DNA of 64,000 bases from Vibrio sp. CK2-1 (GTDB lineage: Bacteria > Pseudomonadota > Gammaproteobacteria > Enterobacterales > Vibrionaceae): the NCBI RefSeq assembly GCF_021726515.1, contig NZ_JAKKCJ010000004.1, forward strand, positions 124,001-188,000, read 5' to 3'. Below, piece after piece: positions 1 through 11,098 of the stretch. The stretch's first letter is position 1; each line of letters starts with the position of its first letter. The notes under the pieces were generated by a model, which saw nothing but the letters and a program-made list of their open reading frames with translations, did not search any database and was not told where the DNA came from. Made by a program: the position numbers and the translations under genes.

Positions 1-1390
1 TTTTGTCCATTTTAGGACCAATTTGGATTTTCAGTTTCTCATCCACACCACCGTTGATGGTGTAAAGCATAGTTTTTGCTAAGTTAGCACGAGCACCGAA
101 GAACTGCATTTGCTTACCAACAACCATTGGCGATACACAACAAGCGATTGCGTAGTCATCAGATTGTAGGTCAGGACGCATTAGGTCATCATTTTCGTAC
201 TGGATAGAAGAAGTATCGATAGACACTTTCGCACAGAAGTGCTTAAAGCCAGCAGGAAGTTGCTCAGACCAAAGAACAGTGATGTTTGGCTCTGGGCTTG
301 GACCCATAGTGTATAGGCTGTTTAGGAAACGGAAGTTAGTACGTGTAACTAGTGTACGTCCGTCAAGACCCATACCACCCATTGATTCTGTTGCCCAGAT
401 TGGGTCACCAGAGAACAACTCATCGTATTCAGGAGTACGTAGGAAACGAACCATACGTAGCTTCATTACGAAGTGGTCAATCATTTCTTGCGCTTGTTCT
501 TCAGTGATGCGACCTGCAGCGATATCACGTTCGATGAAGATATCTAGGAAGCTTGAAGTACGGCCAAGAGACATTGCTGCACCGTTTTGAGATTTAACAG
601 CCGCTAGGTAACCGAAGTAAGTCCATTGGATTGCTTCTTGAGCTGTTTGAGCAGGACCAGAGATATCACAACCGTATTTTGCAGCCATTTCTTTGATTTG
701 GCCTAGTGCACGGTGTTGCTCAGCAATTTCTTCACGAAGCTGCATTGTTGCTGTTAGGTCTTCGCCTTTTTCAAAACGTTCTTGTAGAGACGTGAATTGA
801 GCGAATTTGTCTTTCATCAAGTAGTCGATACCGTATAGCGCTACGCGACGGTAATCACCAATGATACGACCACGGCCGTAAGCATCAGGAAGACCAGTCA
901 ATACGCCAGATTTACGACATTTCATGATGTCAGGAGTATAGATATCGAAAACACCTTGGTTGTGTGTTTTACGTAGTTCTGAGTAGATCTTAGAAACTTG
1001 TGGATCTAAAGTACGACCGTAAGCTTTACAAGAACCTTCAACCATACGGATACCGCCGTTAGGGATGATGGCACGTTTAAGTGGTGCTTCAGTTTGAAGA
1101 CCAACAATCGTTTCAAGATCTTTGTTGATGTAACCTGCATCGTGTGCAGTGATGGTAGAAATAACAGAAGTGTCAAAATCTAGAGGAGCAAGAGTTTTGT
1201 TCTCAATTTTGATACCTTCCATTACTTGAGCCCAAAGCTTGTTAGTTGCTTCAGTACCCTCAGAAACTAGGAAAGATTCATCACCTTCATATGGTGTGTA
1301 GTTCTTTTGAATGAAATCACGAACGTTTACTTCATTTTGCCAATCACCGTTAGCAAAACCTTCCCAAGCTTTAGCAAATTGCTCTGCCAT
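1..1390 (-). CDS. pflB: Formate acetyltransferase (pyruvate formate-lyase), N-terminal part
   Basis: Converts pyruvate and CoA to acetyl-CoA and formate in anaerobic mixed-acid fermentation; a cytosolic glycyl-radical enzyme. The ATG at 1390 is preceded by an AAGGTAGG ribosome site, and the first residues ([12 protein letters not shown]) match the PflB family closely. About 463 codons are present of roughly 760, so the gene runs off the left edge. The active-site cysteine pair is visible at about 120-160 as [10 protein letters not shown]. The C-terminal glycyl-radical loop lies outside the window. Unlike E. coli, no focA lies directly upstream; the next gene is divergent. A long leader with an FNR-like site precedes it. 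Confidence 0.96.
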   Translation of the reverse strand, partial: MAEQFAKAWEGFANGDWQNEVNVRDFIQKNYTPYEGDESFLVSEGTEATNKLWAQVMEGIKIENKTLAPLDFDTSVISTITAHDAGYINKDLETIVGLQTEAPLKRAIIPNGGIRMVEGSCKAYGRTLDPQVSKIYSELRKTHNQGVFDIYTPDIMKCRKSGVLTGLPDAYGRGRIIGDYRRVALYGIDYLMKDKFAQFTSLQERFEKGEDLTATMQLREEIAEQHRALGQIKEMAAKYGCDISGPAQTAQEAIQWTYFGYLAAVKSQNGAAMSLGRTSSFLDIFIERDIAAGRITEEQAQEMIDHFVMKLRMVRFLRTPEYDELFSGDPIWATESMGGMGLDGRTLVTRTNFRFLNSLYTMGPSPEPNITVLWSEQLPAGFKHFCAKVSIDTSSIQYENDDLMRPDLQSDDYAIACCVSPMVVGKQMQFFGARANLAKTMLYTINGGVDEKLKIQIGPKMDK

Positions 1391-2076
1391 GACATACCTA
1401 CCTTTTTAGTAGAAAAAATACGCACTGTTGTGAGTGGTTAATGAATTAACTGCCCACGGCCCGAAGGTTCCAGTGCACTCTGATTAATAATACTGATGGA
1501 CTAGTGTCTAACCCATTAGTATTAGTATTTTTAGTTGCGGTATCGTAACGCTGCGTAAACTAAAATACAAAAGAAATAACGGTTTATCTTGGTTTGATTT
1601 TAAGAACATTTATAACTTGATAAAGACTAGTTTGTTCTTATGAAATCGCAAGGCTTAAGCTTTGCATTTTTGTGAAATCAATCGACGTGATAATTGTTAT
1701 TTGCTTCACACAAAACTTAACAATACATAAGTCACACAGTGTTGATCTCGATCACTTTATATCAACAATCTGGCCTAAATTAAAAAAAATTTTATAAATT
1801 ATACAAATTTTGTTGAATTGTTTATCAGTCTGGCTGATTGAGCGTGAGAGCTTATGTCATCAATTACTTTGTTGTTGATATTTTGGTCAATTGACAGGAT
1901 GGCGAGCCTTTTTACTTGATGTAAGTGGAAATGCCTATATTATGCATAAAAATTCAAAATAAACGTCTGCATTACGACTTTTAAGCAACTCGCTTTGTTT
2001 GCAAGCCTTAATCAGTGGTGTTAGGTTATTTTGAGCATCAGGAAGATGTGTATTAATTATAAGGGAGTAATAGCGC
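1391..2076. other. Intergenic regulatory region between pflB and the divergent amino-acid transporter
   Basis: This 686-bp region holds no convincing gene. It is very AT-rich around 1776-1815 (A and T tracts, possibly curved DNA). Visible elements are an FNR-like dyad at 1742-1755, an inverted repeat GTTAAT-N2-ATTAAC at 1437-1450 in the presumed pflB leader, and a perfect -35 hexamer TTGACA at 1891-1896 pointing to the transporter but without a good -10 at standard spacing. The length fits the multiple distant promoters known for pfl in enterobacteria. Assignment of each element to a promoter is inference. Confidence 0.6.
1742..1755. promoter_or_regulatory. FNR-like binding site
   Basis: TTGATCTCGATCAC matches the FNR consensus TTGAT-N4-ATCAA at 9 of 10 specified positions. 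It lies about 350 bp upstream of pflB, a gene that FNR activates in enterobacteria. A CRP-family protein could also bind. The role is inferred. Confidence 0.4.
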
Positions 2077-2847
2077 ATGACGGATGTACCCGCGCTAAAT
2101 ATCAAAGACTTACACAAGACCTTTGGCCACAATGAAGTCCTTAAAGGCATTTCATTGTCGGCAAACAAAGGAGATGTGATCTCTATCATCGGATCGTCCG
2201 GATCGGGTAAGAGTACTTTTCTTCGTTGTATCAATTTGTTAGAGACGCCTACTTCAGGTGAAGTTTGGGTGAATGGCGAATTGATTCAAATGAAAACCAA
2301 TCGAAAAAACGAAGTTTCACCTGCCAACGATAAACAAGTTCAAAGAATTCGCTCACGTCTTGCCATGGTATTCCAAGGTTTTAACCTGTGGTCACATTTA
2401 ACTGTGCTAGAAAATGTGATCGAAGCTCCAGTTCACGTATTAGGTGTGCCGAAAGCTCAAGCGATTGAAAATGCAGAATTGCTGCTTAAAAAAGTGGGCT
2501 TGTATGATCGCAAAGATTACTACCCTGGGCATCTTTCTGGTGGTCAGCAACAACGTGCTGCGATAGCCAGAGCATTAGCGGTTGATCCTGAAGTCATGCT
2601 ATTTGATGAACCAACTTCAGCACTTGACCCTGAATTGGTCGGCGAAGTGTTGGGGGTAATGCGAGATTTGGCAGAAGAGGGGCGCACTATGCTGGTAGTG
2701 ACTCACGAAATGGCCTTTGCCCGTGATGTTTCAAGCCATGTGATGTTTCTTCACCAAGGGAAGGTGGAAGAGCAAGGCGATCCCGAAAAACTGTTTACTA
2801 ATCCTGAATCGGAACGCTTTAAACAGTTTATATCTTCGGTTTATTAA
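2077..2847 (+). CDS. Polar/basic amino-acid ABC transporter ATPase (HisP/AotP type)
   Basis: Inner-membrane-associated ATPase driving uptake of a basic or polar amino acid. At 256 aa it is full length for the family. Walker A is GSSGSGKST (residues 39-47), the signature LSGGQ is at 153-157, followed by Walker B LFDEPTSALDPE. FNLWSHLTVLENV and the overall sequence resemble HisP of the histidine/lysine-arginine-ornithine importer more than GlnQ. The ribosome site AAGGGAG lies ahead of the ATG. It is first of four genes (ATPase, binding protein, two permeases) on the plus strand, presumably one operon. Confidence 0.92.
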   Translation: MTDVPALNIKDLHKTFGHNEVLKGISLSANKGDVISIIGSSGSGKSTFLRCINLLETPTSGEVWVNGELIQMKTNRKNEVSPANDKQVQRIRSRLAMVFQGFNLWSHLTVLENVIEAPVHVLGVPKAQAIENAELLLKKVGLYDRKDYYPGHLSGGQQQRAAIARALAVDPEVMLFDEPTSALDPELVGEVLGVMRDLAEEGRTMLVVTHEMAFARDVSSHVMFLHQGKVEEQGDPEKLFTNPESERFKQFISSVY

Positions 2848-2993
2848 CCCCATAAATTAAAGAAATCAGTAAAAGAATTCAGCGCTTAATGAATAAGCTG
2901 ATAATAGCTTTGCGATCTTTGTTTTTCAGAGAGCTCAAAGTAGACAACAAGAAAACACAACATAACAAAAGTCATAATCACAGGAGTATGGAT

Positions 2994-3764
2994 ATGAAAA
3001 AGTGGTTTTTAGCAGCAACAATTGCGGCTACAGCTTTATCTGGAGTGGCACAAGCCAAGGATTGGAAAACAGTGCGCTTTGCAACTGAAGGAGCTTACCC
3101 TCCGTTTAACTACACACAAGCCGATGGCACACTAGCCGGTTTTGATGTGGATCTTGCTAATGCTCTATGTAAAGAGATGGAAGCGAAGTGTCAAATCATC
3201 GCGCAAGATTGGGATGGTATTATTCCGGCACTACTTGCTCGTAAATACGATGCGATTATTGCAGGTATGTCGATTACCGAAGAACGTAAAAAGAAAGTTG
3301 CCTTTACGAATAAATACGCTTTGATTCCAAATAAATTTATTGCCAAAGAAGGTGCAAATATTCAGTTCACCAAAGAAGGCTTAAAAGGCGTGAAAATTGG
3401 TGTTCAGCGTTCAACAACGCATGACCAGTACATTGAAGATAACTACAAAGATATCGTTGATGTTTCACGTTACGGTACGTTTGATGAAGCTTATCTCGAT
3501 CTTGAAGGTGGCCGTATCGATGCCGTATTTGGTGATGCGTCAGCACTTCAAAGTGGCATGCTAGATAAGAAAGAAGGCTATGGATTCACGGGCCCATCAC
3601 TGACGGATGAAAAATGGTTCGGTGATGGTTTTGGTATCGCCGTTCGTAAGCAAGATAAAGATCTCGCTGAGCAGATAAACAAAGCCATTGATTCACTACG
3701 TGAAAAAGGTATTTATCAGGAAATCGCTGCTAAGTACTTTGCGTATGATGTTTATGGCGAATAA
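2994..3764 (+). CDS. Periplasmic amino-acid-binding protein of the HisJ/ArgT/AotJ family
   Basis: Captures the amino acid in the periplasm for the neighbouring permeases. I place the start at 2994 (MKKWFLAATIAATALSGVAQA) because AGGAG at 2982-2986 has proper spacing to it. An in-frame ATG at 2988 is too close to that site, and the longer frame from 2889 has no signal peptide. A type I signal peptide ends at AQA before KDWKTV. The mature part carries family hallmarks: FATEGAYPPFNY, GFDVDLA and DWDGIIPALLARKYDAI. Length is 256 aa. Basic amino acids are the likely ligand, but the exact one cannot be read from sequence. Confidence 0.9.
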   Translation: MKKWFLAATIAATALSGVAQAKDWKTVRFATEGAYPPFNYTQADGTLAGFDVDLANALCKEMEAKCQIIAQDWDGIIPALLARKYDAIIAGMSITEERKKKVAFTNKYALIPNKFIAKEGANIQFTKEGLKGVKIGVQRSTTHDQYIEDNYKDIVDVSRYGTFDEAYLDLEGGRIDAVFGDASALQSGMLDKKEGYGFTGPSLTDEKWFGDGFGIAVRKQDKDLAEQINKAIDSLREKGIYQEIAAKYFAYDVYGE

Positions 3765-3832
3765 GCCACTTTAAAATTAGAGGCAGTACCAGCTTAAACA
3801 AAATGGGCTGCCTCTCACTAAATTAGACCTTT

Positions 3833-4579
3833 ATGATGTTAGATTTTTTACAAGGTTATGAACAAACCATTTTGCAGGGCGCTTTAGTTACGATTGAAGT
3901 CGCGTTGTTATCTTTGGTTGTAGCTGTATTGCTTGGCATTTTAGGGGCATTGGCAAAACTTTCTCCTTATCGCTGGGCTCGCGTGATCGCGACCACCTAT
4001 ACCACCATTATTCGTGGCATTCCTGATCTCGTATTGATGATGCTTATTTTCTTCGGTGGTCAGATTTTATTAAACAACTCTCTCTACTCACTGAATGAGC
4101 AAATCAATAGCTGGATGACCAGTTATAACGCAAGCCATGAGTGGACGGCTTATCTTCCTGACTATATCGATGTCAGCCCATTTACGGCAGGCGTACTGAC
4201 CATTGGTTTTATCTTTGGCGCTTATATGGCGGAAACGTTCCGCGGTGCAATTATGGCGGTGGATAAAGGGGAGTTAGAAGCAGCCAAAGCCTATGGTATG
4301 AGTAGTGTGATGTCTTTTCGCCGTATTTTATTACCACAGATGGTTCGTCATGCTATTCCGGGGTTTGGCAACAACTGGCTGGTACTACTTAAAACCACGG
4401 CGTTGGTGTCTATCATTGGATTAGATGACATGGTACGCGTTGGGGCACTGGCAGCCGGCTCGACTAAGATGCCATTTACCTTCTACATGACGGTATCGGT
4501 GATCTTCTTATTTTTTACTAGCGTTTCTATTGGCCTACTTAGGTTGCTAGAGCGTAAATACACATTACATACGAGGTAA
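3833..4579 (+). CDS. Amino-acid ABC transporter permease, HisQ type
   Basis: Inner-membrane permease (248 aa) of the same importer. Multiple hydrophobic segments are visible, and the coupling EAA-like loop reads ELEAAKAYGMS with the downstream ILLPQMVRHAIPGFGNNW. Two adjacent ATG codons (3833 and 3836) are possible starts and no strong ribosome site separates them. It follows the binding-protein gene by 68 bp and precedes the second permease by 2 bp, so the two permeases are probably translationally coupled. Confidence 0.9.
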   Translation: MMLDFLQGYEQTILQGALVTIEVALLSLVVAVLLGILGALAKLSPYRWARVIATTYTTIIRGIPDLVLMMLIFFGGQILLNNSLYSLNEQINSWMTSYNASHEWTAYLPDYIDVSPFTAGVLTIGFIFGAYMAETFRGAIMAVDKGELEAAKAYGMSSVMSFRRILLPQMVRHAIPGFGNNWLVLLKTTALVSIIGLDDMVRVGALAAGSTKMPFTFYMTVSVIFLFFTSVSIGLLRLLERKYTLHTR

Positions 4580-4581
4580 GC

Positions 4582-5259
4582 ATGGATTTTTCAGTCATCA
4601 TTGACAGCTTGCCTTTATATTTTGAAGGCTTATGGACCACGTTTTGGTTGGTCGGTTTAGCATTAATTATTGGGCTAGTGATTGCGATTCCTGCCGGTAT
4701 TGCTCGAACAAGCAAAAATTATTTTATTAACTTTCCGGTATGGTGTTACAGCTACTTTTTCCGAGGTACGCCGTTACTTGTTCAGCTGTACTTGATCTAC
4801 TACGGTAGCAACCAGTTTATGCAAGTGCGAGATACCTTATGGGAGCATGCTTGGTTTTGTGCGCTAGTTGCTTTTGTGCTGAACACCGGAGCATACACCT
4901 CAGAGATTTTTGCTGGCGCAATTAAAGGGCTTGATAAAGGCGAAATTGAAGCGGGGAAAGCTTACGGTATGTCTACATGGAAGATATATCGCCGCATTAT
5001 TTTGCCAAGCGCATTGCGTCGAGCACTACCTGCTTATAGTAATGAAGTGATCTTTATGCTGCATGGCTCTGCGGTGGCAGGTATCGTCACGGTAATGGAT
5101 ATTACAGGCGTGGCACGTTTGGTGAACTCACGTACTTACGCACCATTTGAAGCGTTCTTTACTGCCGGTATTTTCTACATGATTTTAAGTATGTCGATTA
5201 TCTACGCGTTTAAGGTAACGGAAAAACGATTATTGGCTTATGCAAGACCATTAAGTTAA
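4582..5259 (+). CDS. Amino-acid ABC transporter permease, HisM type
   Basis: Second inner-membrane permease (225 aa) of the importer; the HisQ- and HisM-like proteins are expected to form the heterodimeric channel on the ATPase dimer. The sequence FRGTPLLVQLYLIYYG and the EAA loop GEIEAGKAYGMS with IILPSALRRALPAYSNE are characteristic. It starts 2 bp after the first permease and ends just before a strong bidirectional terminator, which closes the operon. Confidence 0.91.
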   Translation: MDFSVIIDSLPLYFEGLWTTFWLVGLALIIGLVIAIPAGIARTSKNYFINFPVWCYSYFFRGTPLLVQLYLIYYGSNQFMQVRDTLWEHAWFCALVAFVLNTGAYTSEIFAGAIKGLDKGEIEAGKAYGMSTWKIYRRIILPSALRRALPAYSNEVIFMLHGSAVAGIVTVMDITGVARLVNSRTYAPFEAFFTAGIFYMILSMSIIYAFKVTEKRLLAYARPLS

Positions 5260-5284
5260 CGAGTCACTGTATTGCGATAAAATA

Positions 5285-5320
5285 AACGCCGTTAGTGGAG
5301 AACTAACGGCGTTTTATTTT
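5285..5320. terminator. Bidirectional intrinsic terminator between the transporter operon and xthA
   Basis: A perfect 12-bp stem (5285-5296 with 5302-5313, AACGCCGTTAGT) closes a 5-nt loop. It is flanked by A-rich sequence on the left and TTTATTTT on the right, so it can stop transcription from both sides of this convergent gene pair. Confidence 0.85.
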
Positions 5321-5340
5321 GTGCGTAGATTTGTGTGAGA

Positions 5341-6147
5341 TTATTTGAATTCAGACCAAATAGGCGCGTGATCGGAAGGTTTCTCAATACCACGTAATTC
5401 GTAATCAATGCCGGCATCAATACATTTAGCCGCAAGAGATGGCGTCGCTAAAATCACATCAATACGTAGACCACGATTATCATCAAAGCCACGGGAGCGG
5501 TAGTCAAACCACGAGAACTGATTATCGACAGTAGGGTGAAGATTACGGAAGGTATCCTCAAAGCCCCAATCAAGCAGTGTTTTTAACCATTGACGTTCTT
5601 CTGGTTGGAATGAGCATTTACCGGTTTTTAGCCAGCGTTTTGCGTTTGGTTCGCCGATGCCGATATCTAAATCAATCGGGCTAATATTAATATCTCCCAT
5701 CACGATGACCTGCTCATCGCTGTTGTGATGAGTGTTCAGGTGCGTCATAAGATCTTTATAAAACTGGCGTTTGTATGGGAATTTGGTTTCATGGCTAATG
5801 TTGTCACCTTGTGGGAAGTAACCATTCATCACCGTCGTTTTCTGGCCACTTTCATCTTCAAACGTCGCCATGATCATGCGCTTTTGATGTTCTTCAGTAT
5901 CAGTTGAAAAGCCTTTTTGTACCGAGATAGGTTCTTGCTTACACAACATGGCAACGCCGTAATGGGCTTTTTGACCATGGAAGTAAACGTGGTATCCCAT
6001 GGCTTCTACGTCTGCAAGTGGGAAAGCTTCATCATGTACTTTGATTTCTTGTAGGCCAATTACATCTGGCTGATGCTTATCGATAATGGCTTGTAGTTGA
6101 TGAAGACGCGCGCGTAGGCCGTTTATATTAAATGAGATCACTTTCAT
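5341..6147 (-). CDS. xthA: Exodeoxyribonuclease III (AP endonuclease)
   Basis: Cleaves abasic sites and removes 3'-blocking groups and 3' nucleotides in base-excision repair. At 268 aa it is standard length. Active-site residues of the exonuclease/endonuclease/phosphatase fold are all present: N7 (FNINGLRA), E34 (GLQEIK), Y110, D152 and N154 (MGDINISP), D230 (LRIDVIL) and the D259-H260 pair (KPSDHAP). It is a single gene convergent with the transporter operon. xthA next to this transporter is also how I remember it in Vibrio. Confidence 0.96.
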   Translation of the reverse strand: MKVISFNINGLRARLHQLQAIIDKHQPDVIGLQEIKVHDEAFPLADVEAMGYHVYFHGQKAHYGVAMLCKQEPISVQKGFSTDTEEHQKRMIMATFEDESGQKTTVMNGYFPQGDNISHETKFPYKRQFYKDLMTHLNTHHNSDEQVIVMGDINISPIDLDIGIGEPNAKRWLKTGKCSFQPEERQWLKTLLDWGFEDTFRNLHPTVDNQFSWFDYRSRGFDDNRGLRIDVILATPSLAAKCIDAGIDYELRGIEKPSDHAPIWSEFK

Positions 6148-6206
6148 TGGAATTCACTTTCCTTATTTGAGTTTGTGCCATCTTAATGGCTTAGCTCTAA
6201 AAGTAA

Positions 6207-6242
6207 AAGTGGCGACACTGAGAATAATCAGAGTCGCCACTT
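6207..6242 (-). terminator. Intrinsic terminator downstream of roxA
   Basis: A 10-bp stem (6207-6216 with 6233-6242, AAGTGGCGAC) is followed on the minus strand by a T-rich run (TTTTACTTTTAG). It lies between the end of roxA and the start of xthA. Confidence 0.7.
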
Positions 6243-6303
6243 AGATGATGATTTGTTAGGCACTAGTTATTTGGTTTTAGAGATATCAGTGCTAACAAAA
6301 ACG

Positions 6304-7464
6304 TTATTCGTAGAACCAGTAACCTTTATTAACCAACTCAGTTAATAGAGTGATTGCCGCAGGGATGCTAGTCAGAGATGACAGTGTTTGTGCTTCGATA
6401 TCATCATGGTCACATAAGATGTTAGCTAAAGGCTCTAAGCCAGCTTCAAGCTCAAATACTTCACCATTGATGAATAAAGTATTTGGGTTGGTCTCATGAT
6501 AGTTCGCACGTAGGCCAGCGACTTTATATAACGGTTGTTCCGTTTGGATGTACTGCATCATATCATCCATAGTGAGAGGCTCCTCCGGTACGATGATGTT
6601 TAGCTGATGACGCGATTGACTCAACATGCAACCTAAGAAATCTTCAATTCTAGCGGGATCTTCAAAGGCTTTTTTCAACATACCCGTGAGTAATTGCGTA
6701 TCGGTCGTTTGGATCATACCAGAACCCGATTGCGTTTTTTGCTCTGGGTTGTGTAAGTGAACATCACCAATATCGTGCGCCAAAATGTAATCAGCAAAGT
6801 TGCTTAATAGCTCTTGTTCTTTTGGTGAACGGAAGCCAACAGAGTAGCTCATTGATGGCTCTAGTGCATAGCCATCGTGTGGGAATCCCGGCGGAATATA
6901 TAAGATGTCGCCTGGTTCGAGTACGTCATCAATAATCGCATCAAAACCTTTGATTTGACGTAGAGCTTGCGCTTGGATCACTTCTTCATATTGACCTTCA
7001 TCCTTCGCGCCGACACGCCAATGACGCTTGCCTAGGCCCTGACAGATGAATACATCATATTGATCGATATGTGGACCTACGCCGCCATTTTCGACGGCAA
7101 AGCTAATCATCAAGTCATCAAATAACCAACCCGGCATCGCTTTGAATGGTTCAACTAATTGCGCTGCTTCTGGGTGCCAATGGTTTGCCGCTTGTACGAT
7201 CAAAGACCAATGGCTTTCTGGTAGTTGAGCGAATTTATCTTCACCAAACGGACCATGTTCAGCGCCCCATTGTTTGTCTTTGTTCGAGACAAAACGTGAA
7301 TCAATGACTTCTTCCATAGAAAGTCCGGCTAGCTCGTCAGGAGTCAGGGGATCGACGAAGCCATTTTCTGGAGAACCGGTAAATAGGCCACCTTTAATGA
7401 TGGTTGGTTTTTTTTGCCAATACTCGGCTAAGAATTCTTCTAGAGAAAAAGAAAGTTGATACAT
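6304..7464 (-). CDS. roxA: Ribosomal protein uL16 3-hydroxylase (YcfD/RoxA cupin)
   Basis: A JmjC-type Fe(II)/2-oxoglutarate oxygenase that hydroxylates an arginine of 50S protein L16 in E. coli. The family start is MYQLSFSLEEFLAEYW at 7464 (386 aa). The open frame extends 33 codons further upstream, but that extension is not conserved-looking. The facial-triad motif appears as GVGPHIDQYDVF (H-x-D), followed by GKRHWRVG and the cupin strand DILYIPPGFPHDGY that supplies the second histidine. The C-terminal half contains the winged-helix region of the family. It is monocistronic, with a terminator at 6207-6242. Confidence 0.9.
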   Translation of the reverse strand: MYQLSFSLEEFLAEYWQKKPTIIKGGLFTGSPENGFVDPLTPDELAGLSMEEVIDSRFVSNKDKQWGAEHGPFGEDKFAQLPESHWSLIVQAANHWHPEAAQLVEPFKAMPGWLFDDLMISFAVENGGVGPHIDQYDVFICQGLGKRHWRVGAKDEGQYEEVIQAQALRQIKGFDAIIDDVLEPGDILYIPPGFPHDGYALEPSMSYSVGFRSPKEQELLSNFADYILAHDIGDVHLHNPEQKTQSGSGMIQTTDTQLLTGMLKKAFEDPARIEDFLGCMLSQSRHQLNIIVPEEPLTMDDMMQYIQTEQPLYKVAGLRANYHETNPNTLFINGEVFELEAGLEPLANILCDHDDIEAQTLSSLTSIPAAITLLTELVNKGYWFYE

Positions 7465-7622
7465 GAGGTGCCTACAGTTGGGTTGAAACGAAACAGGGCG
7501 CAGAGTGTAACAGAAAGCACAGATTAAAGGGAAATGCAGTGGATAGGGGAGAATGGCTAGCAAAAGAAAAGGGTCAGCCGAAGCTAACCCTTTAAGTTAT
7601 GCAAGGTGTTACTCATAATCTT

Positions 7623-7661
7623 CGAGACACGAGACACGAGACACGAGACACGAGACACGAG
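7623..7661. repeat. Tandem heptamer repeat CGAGACA x5
   Basis: Five exact head-to-tail copies of CGAGACA (7623-7657) plus a partial CGAG. They lie between the purB stop codon and the roxA start, in what would be the purB 3' untranslated region. The period of 7 would shift frame if it were coding, but it is not within a gene. Confidence 0.95.
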
Positions 7662-7688
7662 CAGCAAAGCGCCCGAGTTACGGATCAT

Positions 7689-9086
<1,398 letters not shown>

Positions 9087-9143
9087 TTAGATTGAAATGG
9101 GATAAATAGGTTTTGCATGTCGCTTATTATTAGGTGCGTGTTA

Positions 9144-9761
9144 CTAGGCGCGTGCAAGTAAGATTTTAGCTTGTTCAAGCATCTTCTTACGACCAAACAA
9201 TAAATGGCGACGTTTACCACCAACCTGACGCCATAGCACCGCACAACGCACGCCTGCTAATAGTAGGGCGCGAACTTTGTGTTGGTTAGTGGTTTGTTGT
9301 AATACGGCTGGTGTGCCAGAAACTTGGATGCGCGGGCCAACAGGGCTAATCACATCGAGATAAACACTGGCAAGGTTGCTGATCATTTGATCTTCTAGCA
9401 AGTCATAATGTTCAGTTTGGCGTTCGATGGTAGTCAAACGATCACCGAGTTGAGACATAGAATCTGGGCGAGCGTTGAGTTTGCGCTCTAATGACATAAT
9501 GCTAATGATATAGCGGGTTGCTTCGCTGCCAGTTGGAGAACCATCTATGCCGTTAATTAAGGTTTCAAGCCCAAGCTTAAGGTTTGATTCATCACCAAAG
9601 ACATCGAGCGTATTACGCGGGTTCATATTGACGATGGTTTTTAACGTTGTTTCAAGAGCCGCAGAATCACAATGCCCGTTTCGCGCGACCTGTTGAACAA
9701 GTGCAACCGCTTGGCAGATGCCAGCAAAAGCGATGGTACGGTCATAAAGAGTGTTTGCCAC
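9144..9761 (-). CDS. hflD: High frequency lysogenization protein HflD homologue
   Basis: A membrane-associated helical protein, known in E. coli as a CII-binding lysogeny regulator; its housekeeping role is unclear. I choose the GTG at 9761 (205 aa), because AGGAG lies 8 nt upstream of it. The longer frame would begin with a TTG that overlaps the ribosome site itself. Family sequence is evident: [43 protein letters not shown] and [19 protein letters not shown]. It lies between mnmA and purB as in E. coli. Confidence 0.93.
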   Translation of the reverse strand: MANTLYDRTIAFAGICQAVALVQQVARNGHCDSAALETTLKTIVNMNPRNTLDVFGDESNLKLGLETLINGIDGSPTGSEATRYIISIMSLERKLNARPDSMSQLGDRLTTIERQTEHYDLLEDQMISNLASVYLDVISPVGPRIQVSGTPAVLQQTTNQHKVRALLLAGVRCAVLWRQVGGKRRHLLFGRKKMLEQAKILLARA

Positions 9762-9815
9762 GTTAACTTCTCCTAAAAACAAACTTAATTAAATTGATGC
9801 TGTTTACTATAAACG

Positions 9816-9837
9816 AAAGGGCCACGAAGAGCCCTTT
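9816..9837 (-). terminator. Possible weak terminator or processing hairpin between mnmA and hflD
   Basis: A 7-bp stem AAAGGGC/GCCCTTT (9816-9822 with 9831-9837) is followed on the minus strand by TTTCGTTT. The short U-rich tail suggests partial termination at best, since hflD continues in the same direction. Confidence 0.4.
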
Positions 9838-9853
9838 AAATGTTAATAATCGA

Positions 9854-10996
9854 TTAGATTCTCGCTTCAATAATACCGCCGCCTAGGCAGACATCTTGCG
9901 AGTAGAATACTGCCGATTGCCCCGGAGTCACGGCTACTTGAGGCTCATCGAAAACTACTTTGATATTGTTTTCGTCGATAGGCTCAATCGTGCATGGGAT
10001 ATCTTGTTGGCGATAACGAGTTTTGACTGTGCAGTGTAAAGGCTCAGTAATCGTTTGACGATCAACCCAATGCAACTGCGAAGCAATTAAACCCGTAGAT
10101 TTCAGCAGCGGATGATCGCCACCTTGTACTGCGATAAGCACATTTCGCTTAAGATCTTTTTCAGCGACATACCATGGGTCTTCATTACCACCGCCGCCTT
10201 TTTGGCCACCAATGTGTAAGCCTTTACGTTGACCTAGGGTGTGGTACATCAAGCCTTGGTGTTCGCCGATCACTTTGCCTTCTGGTGTTTCGATTTTACC
10301 CGGTTGAGCCGGTAAATAGCGCGATAAGAAATCGGTAAATTTACGCTCACCGATAAAACAAATACCGGTTGAATCTTTTTTCTTCGCAGTGATCAAATCT
10401 TGCTCTTCCGCAATGCGGCGAACTTCTGGTTTTTCTAAATCACCGACAGGGAATAAACTCTTAGCCACTTGTTCATGACTTAGCGTGTATAAGAAATAGC
10501 TTTGATCTTTATTGCTATCTAAACCACGAAGCATTTGCGGTAATTCACCCGCTTCGATTTGTTCTGCGGTAGGGAAGGTACGACGAACGTAGTGACCCAT
10601 TGCGATATAATCCGCATCAAGCACTTCATCAGCAAATTCTAAGAAAGCTTTAAACTTGATTTCTTTGTTACACAGAATATCGGGGTTTGGCGTACGGCCT
10701 GCTTTGTATTCCGCTAAGAAATATTCAAAAACATTGTCCCAGTATTCGGATGCAAAGTTGATGGTATGCAGTTCAATGCCTAGCTTGTCACACACAGCCT
10801 GCGCATCAGCAAGATCTTCTGCTGCTGTGCAATATTCTTCGTTATCATCTTCTTCCCAGTTTTTCATGAAAAGACCTTCAACTTGATACCCTTGCTGCTG
10901 GAGCAAGTAAGCTGAAACGGAAGAATCGACACCGCCGGACATTCCGACGATTACTTTTTTATTAGCATTTTCTAGCTTTTGGCTGTTATCTGACAT
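9854..10996 (-). CDS. mnmA: tRNA-specific 2-thiouridylase MnmA
   Basis: Installs sulfur at C2 of the wobble uridine (s2U34) of tRNAs for Lys, Glu and Gln, using sulfur relayed to it by TusE in enterobacteria. At 380 aa it is slightly longer than E. coli MnmA because of a short N-terminal extension before [15 protein letters not shown]. The PP-loop [20 protein letters not shown] with the first catalytic cysteine, and [15 protein letters not shown] with the second are all intact. It is upstream of hflD and purB on the same strand. Confidence 0.96.
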   Translation of the reverse strand: MSDNSQKLENANKKVIVGMSGGVDSSVSAYLLQQQGYQVEGLFMKNWEEDDNEEYCTAAEDLADAQAVCDKLGIELHTINFASEYWDNVFEYFLAEYKAGRTPNPDILCNKEIKFKAFLEFADEVLDADYIAMGHYVRRTFPTAEQIEAGELPQMLRGLDSNKDQSYFLYTLSHEQVAKSLFPVGDLEKPEVRRIAEEQDLITAKKKDSTGICFIGERKFTDFLSRYLPAQPGKIETPEGKVIGEHQGLMYHTLGQRKGLHIGGQKGGGGNEDPWYVAEKDLKRNVLIAVQGGDHPLLKSTGLIASQLHWVDRQTITEPLHCTVKTRYRQQDIPCTIEPIDENNIKVVFDEPQVAVTPGQSAVFYSQDVCLGGGIIEARI

Positions 10997-11098
10997 GCAA
11001 TGAATACCACAAAATTAATCTAGCCCGAATTCTAACAGAAAGTTATCACTGGTGACAGATCCGAGAGGGGGAGAAATAACGCATACTGTACTGTTTGC

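Noticed and set aside
7623..7661. Tandem heptamers considered as a CRISPR-like array
   Set aside because: Units are contiguous without spacers and far too short; no cas genes.
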